Positions 42,501 to 48,461 of a DNA stretch of 48,541 nucleotides are shown piece after piece. The first letter of the stretch is position 1; each line of letters starts with the position of its first letter. The notes below the pieces were generated by a model. That model ran no database searches. It saw only the letters and a list, made by a program, of their open reading frames with translations, and was not told the origin of the DNA. Source of the stretch: a virus. The DNA is taken from IMG/VR virus record IMGVR_UViG_3300033273_000457, positions 1 to 48,541 of that record; one strand, written 5' to 3'. Position numbers and translations under genes: made by a program.

Positions 42501-43253
42501 TTAGATTCCTGTTTCCATCTTTGCAACAAGATACTCTTTGACAAGTCCAGAACGGACAATATCATTGATATCAAATTCAATTATATCAAAAGATGGCATT
42601 TTTCTCAAGACATCCATGAAGTCACTGATACCATTACGTTCTTTGTCTTTGATAAGGTCAGACTGTCTTCCATCACCACAGAAAATAATTCTACTATTTT
42701 CACCAACACGGGTAATAATAGAATCAAGTTCGTGGAAATTCATATTCTGGAATTCATCCACAATAATGATGGAGTTATCCAGGGTAGTTCCTCGAAGGAA
42801 TGAGGTAGACCAGAACTTAATAGTCTCTTGCTGCTTCAAGTTACCATAAAGCATCTCAAAGTCAGTTTCAGTTGGCAACTGGAACATATACTTTACCATA
42901 TTCTTATATGGAATCTGATAAAGTGCTGCTTTATCATCATGGTCTCCAGGTAAGAAACCAATTTCTCTGGTTGCTACAAGAGAACGGACAATATAGATTT
43001 GCTCGTAAGGAGTAATCTCATTCAGAACATCTTTAAGTGCATTGTACAAGGCAATGAATGTCTTACCTGTCCCAGCACATCCATAAGCAACAATTTGCTT
43101 ATCTTCTGCGTAAGCATCAAAGAATAATTTCTGATTTTCTGTTAGTGGTTCAATTGGAATAAGCAAATCTTGATTGATTGGTTTCTTCCTTTTCAACTGT
43201 TTCGCAGTTTGACCAATCCCAATGTTTTGTCCTGTCTTTTTTCTTCTTGCCAT
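42501..43253 (-). CDS. phoH: PhoH-like ATPase, 250 aa
   Basis: Walker A at 58-65 (GCAGTGKT), Walker B near 162-168 (IIIVDEF, with DEFQN at 166-170), and the PhoH motif YIVRSLVATREIGFLPGD in between. PhoH proteins are P-loop ATPases with possible RNA helicase or RNase-linked activity and occur in most marine phages. The N-terminus is basic (MARRKKTGQN). It is one base from the 85-frame small gene before it and one base from the nuclease after it, so it belongs to the replication operon. Despite the name, a link to phosphate stress in phages is not shown. Confidence 0.92.
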   Translation of the reverse strand: MARRKKTGQNIGIGQTAKQLKRKKPINQDLLIPIEPLTENQKLFFDAYAEDKQIVAYGCAGTGKTFIALYNALKDVLNEITPYEQIYIVRSLVATREIGFLPGDHDDKAALYQIPYKNMVKYMFQLPTETDFEMLYGNLKQQETIKFWSTSFLRGTTLDNSIIIVDEFQNMNFHELDSIITRVGENSRIIFCGDGRQSDLIKDKERNGISDFMDVLRKMPSFDIIEFDINDIVRSGLVKEYLVAKMETGI

Positions 43254-43254
43254 G

Positions 43255-43500
43255 TCAAATCTTCAGGTTACGTGCTCCAGGTTGTTTTGATGCTTTTTCT
43301 AGAACTTCGTTCCAACCAGGATGCTTTTTAACGAGTTTGTTTTGGAAGTCACCAACCTCTCCAAACTTAGGAGCATTTTCGGGAGTGTAATATCTTTCCC
43401 ACTCAGGATTATCTTCTTTCCACTGGTCCCAATCATGAATACTCATGACAATTTCTTTTGTTTCACCAGTTTCTTTGTGCTTAACAGGGTATGTTGCCAT
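43255..43500 (-). CDS. Small protein resembling cysteine-less FmdB-type family, 81 aa
   Basis: Starts MATYPVKHKETGETKEIVMS and ends KQPGARNLKI. The N-terminal pattern (TYP-x-x-H/K-x-x-TGE-x-KE, then MS) resembles phage proteins related to FmdB zinc ribbons in which the cysteines have been lost. The middle has DWDQWKEDNPEWERYY. Function is unknown. I chose the ATG at 43500 because it keeps the MATYP start; an extra four-residue extension is possible. It lies one base before phoH. Confidence 0.6.
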   Translation of the reverse strand: MATYPVKHKETGETKEIVMSIHDWDQWKEDNPEWERYYTPENAPKFGEVGDFQNKLVKKHPGWNEVLEKASKQPGARNLKI

Positions 43501-43522
43501 AATATTTCTCAATGTACTCTAT

Positions 43523-44164
43523 TTAGACCCACTCCATTGCCTCAGCAACAGCAGGGAATTGTTCAATAAAGATTCCCTTTGCCATATTGGCAATATCCAT
43601 GTGTTCTTTCTGTGTTCCATTAGCAGAACGCAAATCGATATAATGGATCCATGAGCGCACAGAGCCCGTCATGTAAAGTCTTGTGGGACATGCTAAAGGA
43701 AGCACAAAGCGGGCACACTCCTTTGCGATCCCCTCATTGAGCATCTTCTGATAGAGATCCATACCTGCCTGAAAGTGCTGTTGCATCAGCATTTCAAACT
43801 TCTGCACCGTAAACGGGTCAACATCATCAATAGAATTCTGACGATTCTTGGTGTCTTGTCTGCGTAGTTCAGGTAGAGGGATCGTCTCCGAGAGTAGGGA
43901 AGAATCAGCATACCGTTGTGAAAATTCTTGATATGTGAACGAGCGATGGCGCAGTATTTGAGCTGCCAGTCCTCTGGTAGTATTTATTTCCAGAGTCATG
44001 AATGCTTGCTCAAAGATGCTCCAATGCTGGTGCTTCACGCAATACTTGAGGAGTCCAGAGAACTTCTCGTTTTCCTGATTATTAGGATTGCTTACACGGG
44101 CACAATATGCCATGTGCTTCTCTGCATCAGGAGTAACAGAGACCAAGGTTACAGTTTGCTTCAT
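43523..44164 (-). CDS. thyX: Flavin-dependent thymidylate synthase ThyX, 213 aa
   Basis: ThyX makes dTMP from dUMP with FAD and a folate. The family signature RHRx7S is at 72-82 (RHRSFTYQEFS), followed by QR. The C-terminal part has LRSANGTQKEHMDIAN, also typical. The long upstream extension of the frame (34 residues, Met/Thr-rich) is not ThyX-like; MKQTVTLVSV at 44164 is the likely start, four bases after the stop of the acidic 58-aa gene. It supplies thymidine for phage DNA and sits with phoH in the nucleotide block. Confidence 0.95.
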   Translation of the reverse strand: MKQTVTLVSVTPDAEKHMAYCARVSNPNNQENEKFSGLLKYCVKHQHWSIFEQAFMTLEINTTRGLAAQILRHRSFTYQEFSQRYADSSLLSETIPLPELRRQDTKNRQNSIDDVDPFTVQKFEMLMQQHFQAGMDLYQKMLNEGIAKECARFVLPLACPTRLYMTGSVRSWIHYIDLRSANGTQKEHMDIANMAKGIFIEQFPAVAEAMEWV

Positions 44165-44168
44165 TCGT

Positions 44169-44345
44169 TCAGTCGGGGTATCCATCATCGTCGGAGAAGA
44201 CCTCATCATAATCATGGTAGTACTCAGGGGGGTCATCATAGTTCTCTGCCTTATAGGCGTCAACATCAGAATAGACTTCCGACTTCAGACCATCGACAAG
44301 CAATTCTAGATTTCTAACAATTAGTTTTAATCGTTCCTTGTCCAT
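44169..44345 (-). CDS. Hypothetical acidic 58-aa protein
   Basis: Starts MDKERLKLIVRNLELLVDGL and ends with an Asp/Tyr-rich acidic tail (EVFSDDDGYPD). The frame can be extended to 44399, but that part overlaps the terminator hairpin at 44380-44409, so I use the ATG at 44345. The first 30 residues form a helix. It precedes thyX by four bases. Function is unknown. Confidence 0.65.
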   Translation of the reverse strand: MDKERLKLIVRNLELLVDGLKSEVYSDVDAYKAENYDDPPEYYHDYDEVFSDDDGYPD

Positions 44346-44379
44346 AAAACCATGTGAGGGATCAACCTTGATTCTACAT

Positions 44380-44409
44380 AAAAAAAGGAGACCCGTCAAG
44401 GTCTCCTTT
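44380..44409 (-). terminator. Intrinsic terminator before the thyX operon
   Basis: On the minus strand AAAGGAGACC pairs with GGTCTCCTTT around TTGACG, followed by T. It would end transcripts from the 57-aa gene just upstream. The operon after it has no obvious promoter, so some read-through is likely. Confidence 0.85.
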
Positions 44410-44430
44410 ACAATCTATATTAACAATAGT

Positions 44431-44604
44431 TCATGATAAGAGTCTCCTACATATTCTCTTACATGTTGCTTGGTCTTCATCGCACTCGATTAGGCATTCG
44501 TAGTAGTCGTTAATGATTTGAAGTTCAGACTCTAGGTCATCGATAGTATCTTCAAAGTGCCTCCATTCAGTAAGTTGTTCTCTAGCAATGATGTTGTGCA
44601 TCAT
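44431..44604 (-). CDS. Hypothetical 57-aa cysteine-containing protein
   Basis: MMHNIIAREQLTEWRHFEDT start, with an acidic helix and a C-terminal cluster of cysteines (YYECLIECDEDQATCKRICR). Four cysteines in 16 residues could bind metal, though the spacing is not a known zinc-finger type. The ribosome site GGAGG lies 2 or 5 bases before two adjacent ATGs (44604 and 44601). Function is unknown. A terminator follows. Confidence 0.65.
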   Translation of the reverse strand: MMHNIIAREQLTEWRHFEDTIDDLESELQIINDYYECLIECDEDQATCKRICRRLLS

Positions 44605-44787
44605 AACCTCCAAAATTTCAACGGGAGAGAGATAATAAAGTTTTTGGGATCACTAACCCCAGAAGTTTAATTGCATGGATCACCTCATAAATTCTATACT
44701 ATCTAGCCAACTTTATGTATCGTAGTATACATTTGTTGCTTTTTTACATAGAGGAAATGAATCTTCAATTAACTAAACATGATTGCA

Positions 44788-44818
44788 TAAAAAAAGAGAG
44801 GTAACTTTACCTCCCCTT
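44788..44818 (-). terminator. Intrinsic terminator overlapping the 58-aa gene
   Basis: GGGAGGTAA pairs with TTACCTCTC on the minus strand, with one mismatch, followed by seven T. It overlaps the last codons of the gene at 44807-44983. It separates the small membrane and YRG genes from the 57-aa gene. Confidence 0.75.
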
Positions 44819-44983
44819 TAAGTCTCCAGAAAATGCTGAAGTCAAATATATTTTTTCAAACCATTCATCCAAGTGAATCCGATAGCAGGACCAGTATATT
44901 ACCCCTCTATATTTGAGTTGATAACATGCTGGAGGTCTACTATCTTTATCCATATCATCGTAATGATATGTGTAATTCTCCAT
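44807..44983 (-). CDS. Hypothetical 58-aa protein with YRGV segment
   Basis: ATG at 44983, TAA at 44807-44809, with GGAG 8 bases before the ATG. The protein starts MENYTYHYDDMDKDSRPPAC and has YQLKYRGVIYWSCY in the middle. The YRGV segment resembles part of the gene at 45084-45251 and DUF4278-like proteins of cyanobacteria. Its last codons lie in the terminator. Function is unknown. Confidence 0.65.
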   Translation of the reverse strand: MENYTYHYDDMDKDSRPPACYQLKYRGVIYWSCYRIHLDEWFEKIYLTSAFSGDLKGR

Positions 44984-45079
44984 CTATCTCCTATTCAGAA
45001 GAAGAATCTCACCATACATCATTCCGATAAATGCAATACAACCTAAGGAAATTAATCCAACGACTGTTAATTGTTGCAT
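44984..45079 (-). CDS. Very small membrane protein, 31 aa
   Basis: MQQLTVVGLISLGCIAFIGM followed by MYGEILLLNRR. Residues 5-25 form one membrane helix and the C-terminus is charged. The longer frame to 45169 lies over the gene at 45084-45251, so I use the ATG at 45079, four bases after that gene's stop. Its stop lies directly before the ATG at 44983. Tiny membrane proteins are common in cyanophages; role unknown. Confidence 0.6.
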   Translation of the reverse strand: MQQLTVVGLISLGCIAFIGMMYGEILLLNRR

Positions 45080-45083
45080 GGGT

Positions 45084-45251
45084 TTACTTGGTGTAAGTTT
45101 TGCCACGATAGCAGAAAGTACCATGTACTTCGTCAGCGTCTCCAGTCTTGCACTCAAACTTGACACCACGATAGGTAGTCATAGCAATCTGTGCATCATG
45201 AAGTGCTGCTGCTTTTTCGATTTGCTTACGAATGAGATTGAGGGTGTTCAT
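45084..45251 (-). CDS. DUF4278-like small protein, 55 aa
   Basis: ATG at 45251, TAA at 45084-45086, with a good ribosome site AGGAG. The protein starts MNTLNLIRKQIEKAAALHDA and ends with two YRG blocks (TTYRGVKFEC and TFCYRGKTYTK). This repeated YRG-x-x-Y/F pattern is that of DUF4278-like proteins found in cyanobacteria and their phages. Function is unknown. The two cysteines may form a bridge between the blocks. Confidence 0.7.
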   Translation of the reverse strand: MNTLNLIRKQIEKAAALHDAQIAMTTYRGVKFECKTGDADEVHGTFCYRGKTYTK

Positions 45252-45293
45252 TGTAGGTCTCCTAAAGAAATGAGTTAATTAAAACCCGTTCCT

Positions 45294-45455
45294 TCAGTCG
45301 TTTGCGTCCCATTTACACTCAGGTGTTGCTTCCTTTAAGGTCTCAATCACCTCAGTGCGAATAACTTTATCCACACTTTTATTTGCTTCAATGCGTTGAA
45401 TCATTTCAACAGCATCAATGCAGTGAATATTACTGTAGAGTAGTAATTCTAACAT
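45294..45455 (-). CDS. Hypothetical 53-aa protein
   Basis: ATG at 45455, TGA at 45294-45296. Starts MLELLLYSNIHCIDAVEMIQ and ends PECKWDAND. It is helical and mixed in charge, with two cysteines. It lies between the 66-aa gene after the strong promoter and the YRG gene. The function is unknown; the frame is supported by gene packing and a possible ribosome site CGGAG. Confidence 0.6.
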   Translation of the reverse strand: MLELLLYSNIHCIDAVEMIQRIEANKSVDKVIRTEVIETLKEATPECKWDAND

Positions 45456-45490
45456 GGGATGAACGCTCCGTTCCGCGACTTACTTGCGTC

Positions 45491-45691
45491 CTAAGTCAGT
45501 ATACTATTGCATTCACCTGGAACCTTCGATTTAAAGTAACCTAAAAGGTTATACTTTGCACGTCGGTCCAAGTTGTCGTCCATAAGGATTTCAATTCGTT
45601 TCTCTAAAAACCTTTCACAAGTCATATGCCAACCGTATGGATTAGCATCATCATGATGGGCTAAGGTCAATGCCAGTATTAGACTGAGCAT
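45491..45691 (-). CDS. Hypothetical 66-aa protein with possible signal peptide
   Basis: Starts MLSLILALTLAHHDDANPYG: a short hydrophobic stretch ending in ALTLAHH could be an export signal. The remainder has two cysteines (C25 and C60) that could pair in the periplasm. This would suggest a small exported protein, but the hydrophobic part is short. It is the first gene after the strong promoter at 45712-45740, which places its ATG about 15 bases from the transcription start. No ribosome site is clear. Confidence 0.65.
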   Translation of the reverse strand: MLSLILALTLAHHDDANPYGWHMTCERFLEKRIEILMDDNLDRRAKYNLLGYFKSKVPGECNSILT

Positions 45692-45711
45692 TAGGATGAA
45701 CGTATGAGGAC

Positions 45712-45740
45712 ATTATAGTCCCTGTATCATATATAGTCAA
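45712..45740 (-). promoter_or_regulatory. Strong sigma70-type promoter with palindromes
   Basis: TTGACT (45735-45740), 17 bases, then TATAAT (45712-45717). A perfect 10-base palindrome CAAGTACTTG (45738-45747) overlaps the -35, and GTATCATGTGATAC (45749-45762) lies just upstream. TGTATCAT occurs twice (45723-45730 in the spacer and 45748-45755). This looks like a host-type early promoter with operator-like sites. Confidence 0.75.
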
Positions 45741-45765
45741 GTACTTGTGTATCATGTGATACATT

Positions 45766-45785
45766 TTAACTTAACTTAACTTAAG
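45766..45785 (+). repeat. Short tandem repeat TTAAC x3 plus TTAAG
   Basis: Four consecutive 5-base units, three TTAAC and one TTAAG, upstream of the strong promoter at 45712-45740. The last unit overlaps the stop codon of the 54-aa gene. It is too short to say whether it has a role. Confidence 0.6.
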
Positions 45786-45945
45786 ACTTGTCCAGTCTCC
45801 TAATTTCATGAAGAGTGGACTTTTTTATTTTGGTGTACCGTTTCAGAACCTTATCTAGTTCTGCTTCATTGACATCGACATCCATCTGTTTTTTAAACTC
45901 TGCTTTGAGTTCTCTTTTCAGGACATCTTCAAACTTTTCTTTCAT
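45781..45945 (-). CDS. Hypothetical 54-aa basic helical protein
   Basis: ATG at 45945, TAA at 45781-45783. Starts MKEKFEDVLKRELKAEFKKQ and continues as a charged helix ending in RRLDKS. It overlaps the stop of the 87-aa gene by four bases (ATGA). It is rich in Lys and Glu with Leu/Phe at heptad-like spacing, perhaps a coiled coil. Function is unknown. Promoter and repeat lie just downstream. Confidence 0.65.
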   Translation of the reverse strand: MKEKFEDVLKRELKAEFKKQMDVDVNEAELDKVLKRYTKIKKSTLHEIRRLDKS

Positions 45946-46205
45946 TTTTTCTTCTTATCTGAAGGTGCTTTGTTTCCCCACAGTTTTGGATTTACTCTAC
46001 CTTCAGTCTGCGTCATGTTCTTGAAGTCACTTCGATAGTTATCCCAGTAGTAATCAAAGATATCTACTCTCTTGCCTGCAGCTACGATGTCAAATTTAGT
46101 AATGCCATCTTGAACATACTCTACCATATATGCAGTGTATGGCAACGTTCTGTCTTCAGCAAGACCAGGATCACAATCTTTGTGAATAACCTTCAATTGT
46201 TTCAA
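45942..46205 (-). CDS. Conserved cyanophage protein, 87 aa
   Basis: Starts MKQLKVIHKDCDPGLAEDRT and contains YMVEYVQDGITKFDIVAAGK, a short beta-rich part, then an aromatic stretch (DIFDYYWDNYRSDFKNM) and a basic tail ending KKKK. It resembles small conserved proteins of cyanophages. It overlaps the 196-aa gene before it and the 54-aa gene after it by four bases each. Function is unknown. Confidence 0.7.
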   Translation of the reverse strand: MKQLKVIHKDCDPGLAEDRTLPYTAYMVEYVQDGITKFDIVAAGKRVDIFDYYWDNYRSDFKNMTQTEGRVNPKLWGNKAPSDKKKK

Positions 46206-46792
46206 CTTCTACCTCCCCAGGTAATATCGGGATATGCTTCAGATACTAACTCCTTTGTAAGGTTGTATCTATTAGTCAGTAACTTGTCTTTACAGAGACA
46301 AATAATTTCTGCTTCAAGGGGATGAAGACCTTTTAGGAGGTCAATAAAAATATTCTCTCTACGGAGACTATTCAATCTATCATTACCACCTTTAATGAAG
46401 TTGTAGAGTTTTGTGTATTCGGTTCTAAGTGCAGTGTACTTAGTATCCAGGGCACCGACAGACTTACCACCATTGAGTGCCTCTACTGCCTCTGCAATGC
46501 GGTCAGACAAGGACCGTTCCTCATCATCATAGTATGGGACCTCTCCTGGGGGAAGTACGGAAATCACGGTTTCATCAAAATTCCAGATTAGAATTGCTTT
46601 GATTGAGTCGTGTTCGTACTTCTTTAGTACTTCAATCTTCTTTGCTTTGGTTCTTTGCTTTGTAGCAAGATTCAAAACTTCAAAAGTGAAGGGATTGGGA
46701 GGAAGTTGTTCGATTGCTTTTGGAGCAGACTTGCGTCTGCTCAACTTTGGTTTTGCTTCACTCGTCGTCTTCTTCGTCGTCGTCATAGCCAT
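46202..46792 (-). CDS. Conserved cyanophage protein, 196 aa (possibly DUF6433-like)
   Basis: After a basic, Lys/Thr-rich N-terminus, the core has PNPFTFEVLNLATKQRTKAK, then KKIEVLKKYEHDSIKAILIW, NFDETVISVLPPGEVPYY and, at the end, HPLEAEIICLCKDKLLTNRY and YPDITWGGRS. This matches a protein common to T4-like cyanophages that I recall under DUF6433; its function is not known. The frame begins at TTG 46798, but ATG 46792 or 46786 are better starts. It overlaps the 72-aa membrane gene by 35 bases. Despite its size it is not gp55. Confidence 0.7.
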   Translation of the reverse strand: MAMTTTKKTTSEAKPKLSRRKSAPKAIEQLPPNPFTFEVLNLATKQRTKAKKIEVLKKYEHDSIKAILIWNFDETVISVLPPGEVPYYDDEERSLSDRIAEAVEALNGGKSVGALDTKYTALRTEYTKLYNFIKGGNDRLNSLRRENIFIDLLKGLHPLEAEIICLCKDKLLTNRYNLTKELVSEAYPDITWGGRS

Positions 46793-46976
46793 TTTCAAAT
46801 CGTACTGCTAAAATTTCATCTGGTAAAATGTTTCCGTTTGCGTCAAACATTTCAGGGTGTGTGTATACTGGTTGAGTCTGATAAACGTAGTCTTTTGCTA
46901 ACCATCCAACGATTCCTCCTACAAACAAGAACAGAATTGAAACCATTGAAAAAATAATGAGTTCTGCTGCTAACAT
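46758..46976 (-). CDS. Small membrane protein, 72 aa
   Basis: One N-terminal membrane helix (about residues 6-26, LIIFSMVSILFLFVGGIVGW) is followed by a short soluble part and a very acidic tail (YDDDEEDDE). The PEMFDANGNILPDEILAVRF segment recurs in cyanophage small membrane proteins. It probably sits in the host inner membrane with the tail in the cytoplasm. It overlaps the next gene by 35 bases. Function is unknown. Confidence 0.7.
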   Translation of the reverse strand: MLAAELIIFSMVSILFLFVGGIVGWLAKDYVYQTQPVYTHPEMFDANGNILPDEILAVRFENGYDDDEEDDE

Positions 46977-47001
46977 GACTCTACCCTCCGAGAGAACTAA
47001 T

Positions 47002-47187
47002 TTAATCTTTTTTAGTAACGTCTATACTAAAACTAATTGTTACTTCCCTCTTGAAGAGGGAAAACATCTTAAGAAAACTAAAGAACGGTTTCTTTATTTC
47101 CTTGGGTTTGGATTCCCTCCTCTTTTTTAATATTAACTCAACACCCCTGTTTACACCAGAAGTATCATTATTATTTATAGAGGACAT
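47002..47187 (-). CDS. Hypothetical basic 61-aa protein
   Basis: Starts MSSINNNDTSGVNRGVELIL, then KKRRESKPKEIKKPFFSFLK and a short beta segment (REVTISFSIDVTKKD). The start ATG (47187) shares one base with the stop of glutaredoxin. A perfect TATAAATA lies inside the first codons (47172-47179); whether it works as a late promoter for later genes is unknown. No family is recognised. Confidence 0.6.
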   Translation of the reverse strand: MSSINNNDTSGVNRGVELILKKRRESKPKEIKKPFFSFLKMFSLFKREVTISFSIDVTKKD

Positions 47188-47423
47188 CAAAACATATCCC
47201 TATGAAGTAGATACTCCACAGTATCACGGCATCCACCAATGACATTTCCATCAATAACTACTCTAGGGAATGATGCATCTACACCAAATTCTTCTCTAAA
47301 TTCTGCTTCTGTAAAATCTTCTTCCAACGTTAGAATAGTATATTCCATATCTCGTTGGTCGAGAACTGCTTTAATTTTATCACAGTATGGGCACCCATAC
47401 TTACTATGAATAGTGATGTTCAT
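47187..47423 (-). CDS. grx: Glutaredoxin, 78 aa
   Basis: The CPYC redox site is at 11-14, followed by KIKAVLDQRDMEYTI, the cis-proline loop (FPRVVIDG) and GGCRD, all in the right order for a class I glutaredoxin. Phage glutaredoxins can supply electrons to ribonucleotide reductase. The gene overlaps the HNH gene by four bases and the 61-aa gene by one base. The RNR gene is not in this window. Confidence 0.92.
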   Translation of the reverse strand: MNITIHSKYGCPYCDKIKAVLDQRDMEYTILTLEEDFTEAEFREEFGVDASFPRVVIDGNVIGGCRDTVEYLLHRDMF

Positions 47424-47800
47424 AAGACTTTGTTCTTGCGAGGTTTGTATCTATGTAGGGTGACTTCTTGATTAGTCATCTGTTTCTGCCATGCTACGAT
47501 AGCATCATATCGTGCAGTTGTAAAGAAGTCCTGTCTGAAATACCATGCTTCCATTTGCTCATGTGCCTTGTCTCTATTGCACTTGACGCAAGCACAGCAA
47601 ACGTTTGTGATGTGGTCATTTCCACCTTTTGCTTGTGGAACTATATGGTCTAATGATAACTCCTCACTCTTCTCTCCGCAATATGCACACTTGTGTTTCC
47701 ATTTTTTCTTTATGCTTTCCTTCCACATTCGTCGTGCTTCTGAAGGAGAACAGGCTTTAAGATTGAACAGAAAATCCTGAGGAGAGTTGAGTACTTCCAT
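47420..47800 (-). CDS. HNH endonuclease, 126 aa
   Basis: KCAYCGEKSEELSLDHIVPQ followed by AKGGNDHITNVCCACVKCNR is a clear HNH nuclease with two Cys pairs (C38/C41 and C71/C74) and the catalytic LDHIVP histidine (H52) and N66. Free-standing HNH genes in phages can be homing endonucleases or packaging-related nicking enzymes. Its basic ends fit DNA binding. It starts 20 bases after a TATTTAGG box (47821-47828) and follows a terminator, so it likely begins a new transcript. Confidence 0.85.
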   Translation of the reverse strand: MEVLNSPQDFLFNLKACSPSEARRMWKESIKKKWKHKCAYCGEKSEELSLDHIVPQAKGGNDHITNVCCACVKCNRDKAHEQMEAWYFRQDFFTTARYDAIVAWQKQMTNQEVTLHRYKPRKNKVL

Positions 47801-47835
47801 ACGATACTGCGACCTATTATTATTTAGGAATTGTA

Positions 47836-47868
47836 TAAAAAAGGGAGGGTTTAACCCTCCTTTTTTTT
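47836..47868. terminator. Bidirectional terminator
   Basis: GGAGGGTT and AACCCTCC form an almost perfect palindrome at 47844-47860, flanked by A and T runs on both sides. It overlaps the last codons of the 37-aa frame and separates it from the HNH gene. Confidence 0.8.
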
Positions 47869-47964
47869 CTTTTCTTTTTTAAAATCCTTTGGTGGCCGAT
47901 ATAGCATCGGCCATGTATCTCGGACAATTTCTGCCAATTTATCTGGTGTTTCCGAACTTATCAT
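47851..47964 (-). CDS. Possible 37-aa protein
   Basis: ATG at 47964, TAA at 47851-47853, four bases after the stop of the 60-aa gene. MISSETPDKLAEIVRDTWPM at its start looks like a real protein, but the Lys-rich tail (KKEKKKKEG) is read from the A-tract of the terminator. It may be a true small gene whose end is also the terminator. Confidence 0.45.
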   Translation of the reverse strand: MISSETPDKLAEIVRDTWPMLYRPPKDFKKEKKKKEG

Positions 47965-47968
47965 TCAG

Positions 47969-48151
47969 TCATTGTTCTTTTAATTGATCAAAGTAATCTT
48001 TAGATACGACTTCACCTTTGTATCCAGGGAAGTATTCTTCTACCTTCTTGGGAATCATCATAACAGATGGCCAACCACTAACAACATAGACAGAAACAAT
48101 CTTTGTTTCTTCGTCAATATGATATGGCCATGGAAACTTAGTTTTTTTCAT
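47969..48151 (-). CDS. Hypothetical 60-aa protein
   Basis: MKKTKFPWPYHIDEETKIVS is the likely start (ATG 48151); the longer frame to 48196 lies over the gene upstream. It has a beta-rich core (VSVYVVSGWPSVMMIPKKVE) and a helical end. It overlaps the 107-aa gene by 14 bases. Function is unknown. Confidence 0.65.
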   Translation of the reverse strand: MKKTKFPWPYHIDEETKIVSVYVVSGWPSVMMIPKKVEEYFPGYKGEVVSKDYFDQLKEQ

Positions 48152-48461
48152 CTTCCATATCTCCAACAAGTTCTTCCATACTTTTAATAACATCATCCAT
48201 AGGATATGTTTTCACTTTACCAGCATCAATATCCTCTACCATCTGCTGAAGATATTCAAGGAACTCTTTAGGGTATGTATCATCTATGTTAATAGATGCC
48301 CAGAACCATTCATAACATTCTTGATATGGATCATCCTCCTCCAAGAGAGCATAACCATCATAGTTGCCAGTCATTAGGTCTGCCCAAATCCTGAAGTTAC
48401 AAGTCCATTGCTGAACCCAAGCACGAAGCAGATGGTTTGTGATGTATTCATAATGTGTCAT
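48138..48461 (-). CDS. Hypothetical acidic 107-aa protein
   Basis: MTHYEYITNHLLRAWVQQWT start (ATG 48461, with GAGG six bases before it; the ATG at 48467 is an alternative). It is helical and rich in Trp, Tyr and acidic residues, with YQECYEWFWASINIDDTYPK in the middle. No family is recognised. It overlaps the partial gene at the right edge. Confidence 0.65.
   Translation of the reverse strand: MTHYEYITNHLLRAWVQQWTCNFRIWADLMTGNYDGYALLEEDDPYQECYEWFWASINIDDTYPKEFLEYLQQMVEDIDAGKVKTYPMDDVIKSMEELVGDMEDEKN

Noticed and set aside
44164-44266. Upstream extension of the thyX frame by 34 residues
   Set aside because: Met/Thr-rich sequence overlapping the acidic 58-aa gene; ThyX similarity begins at the ATG at 44164.
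44614-44787. Possible promoter with TATACT near 44725
   Set aside because: No -35 and no TGn; the 174-base gap holds only short AT-rich sequence and no frame of useful length.
46202-46792. Possible sigma factor gp55
   Set aside because: The size is similar, but there is no sigma region 2-like sequence; the protein matches another conserved cyanophage family instead.
47172-47179. Perfect TATAAATA inside the 61-aa gene
   Set aside because: It matches the late consensus but lies within the first codons of a gene, and the next start is about 200 bases away; not listed as a promoter without transcript data.
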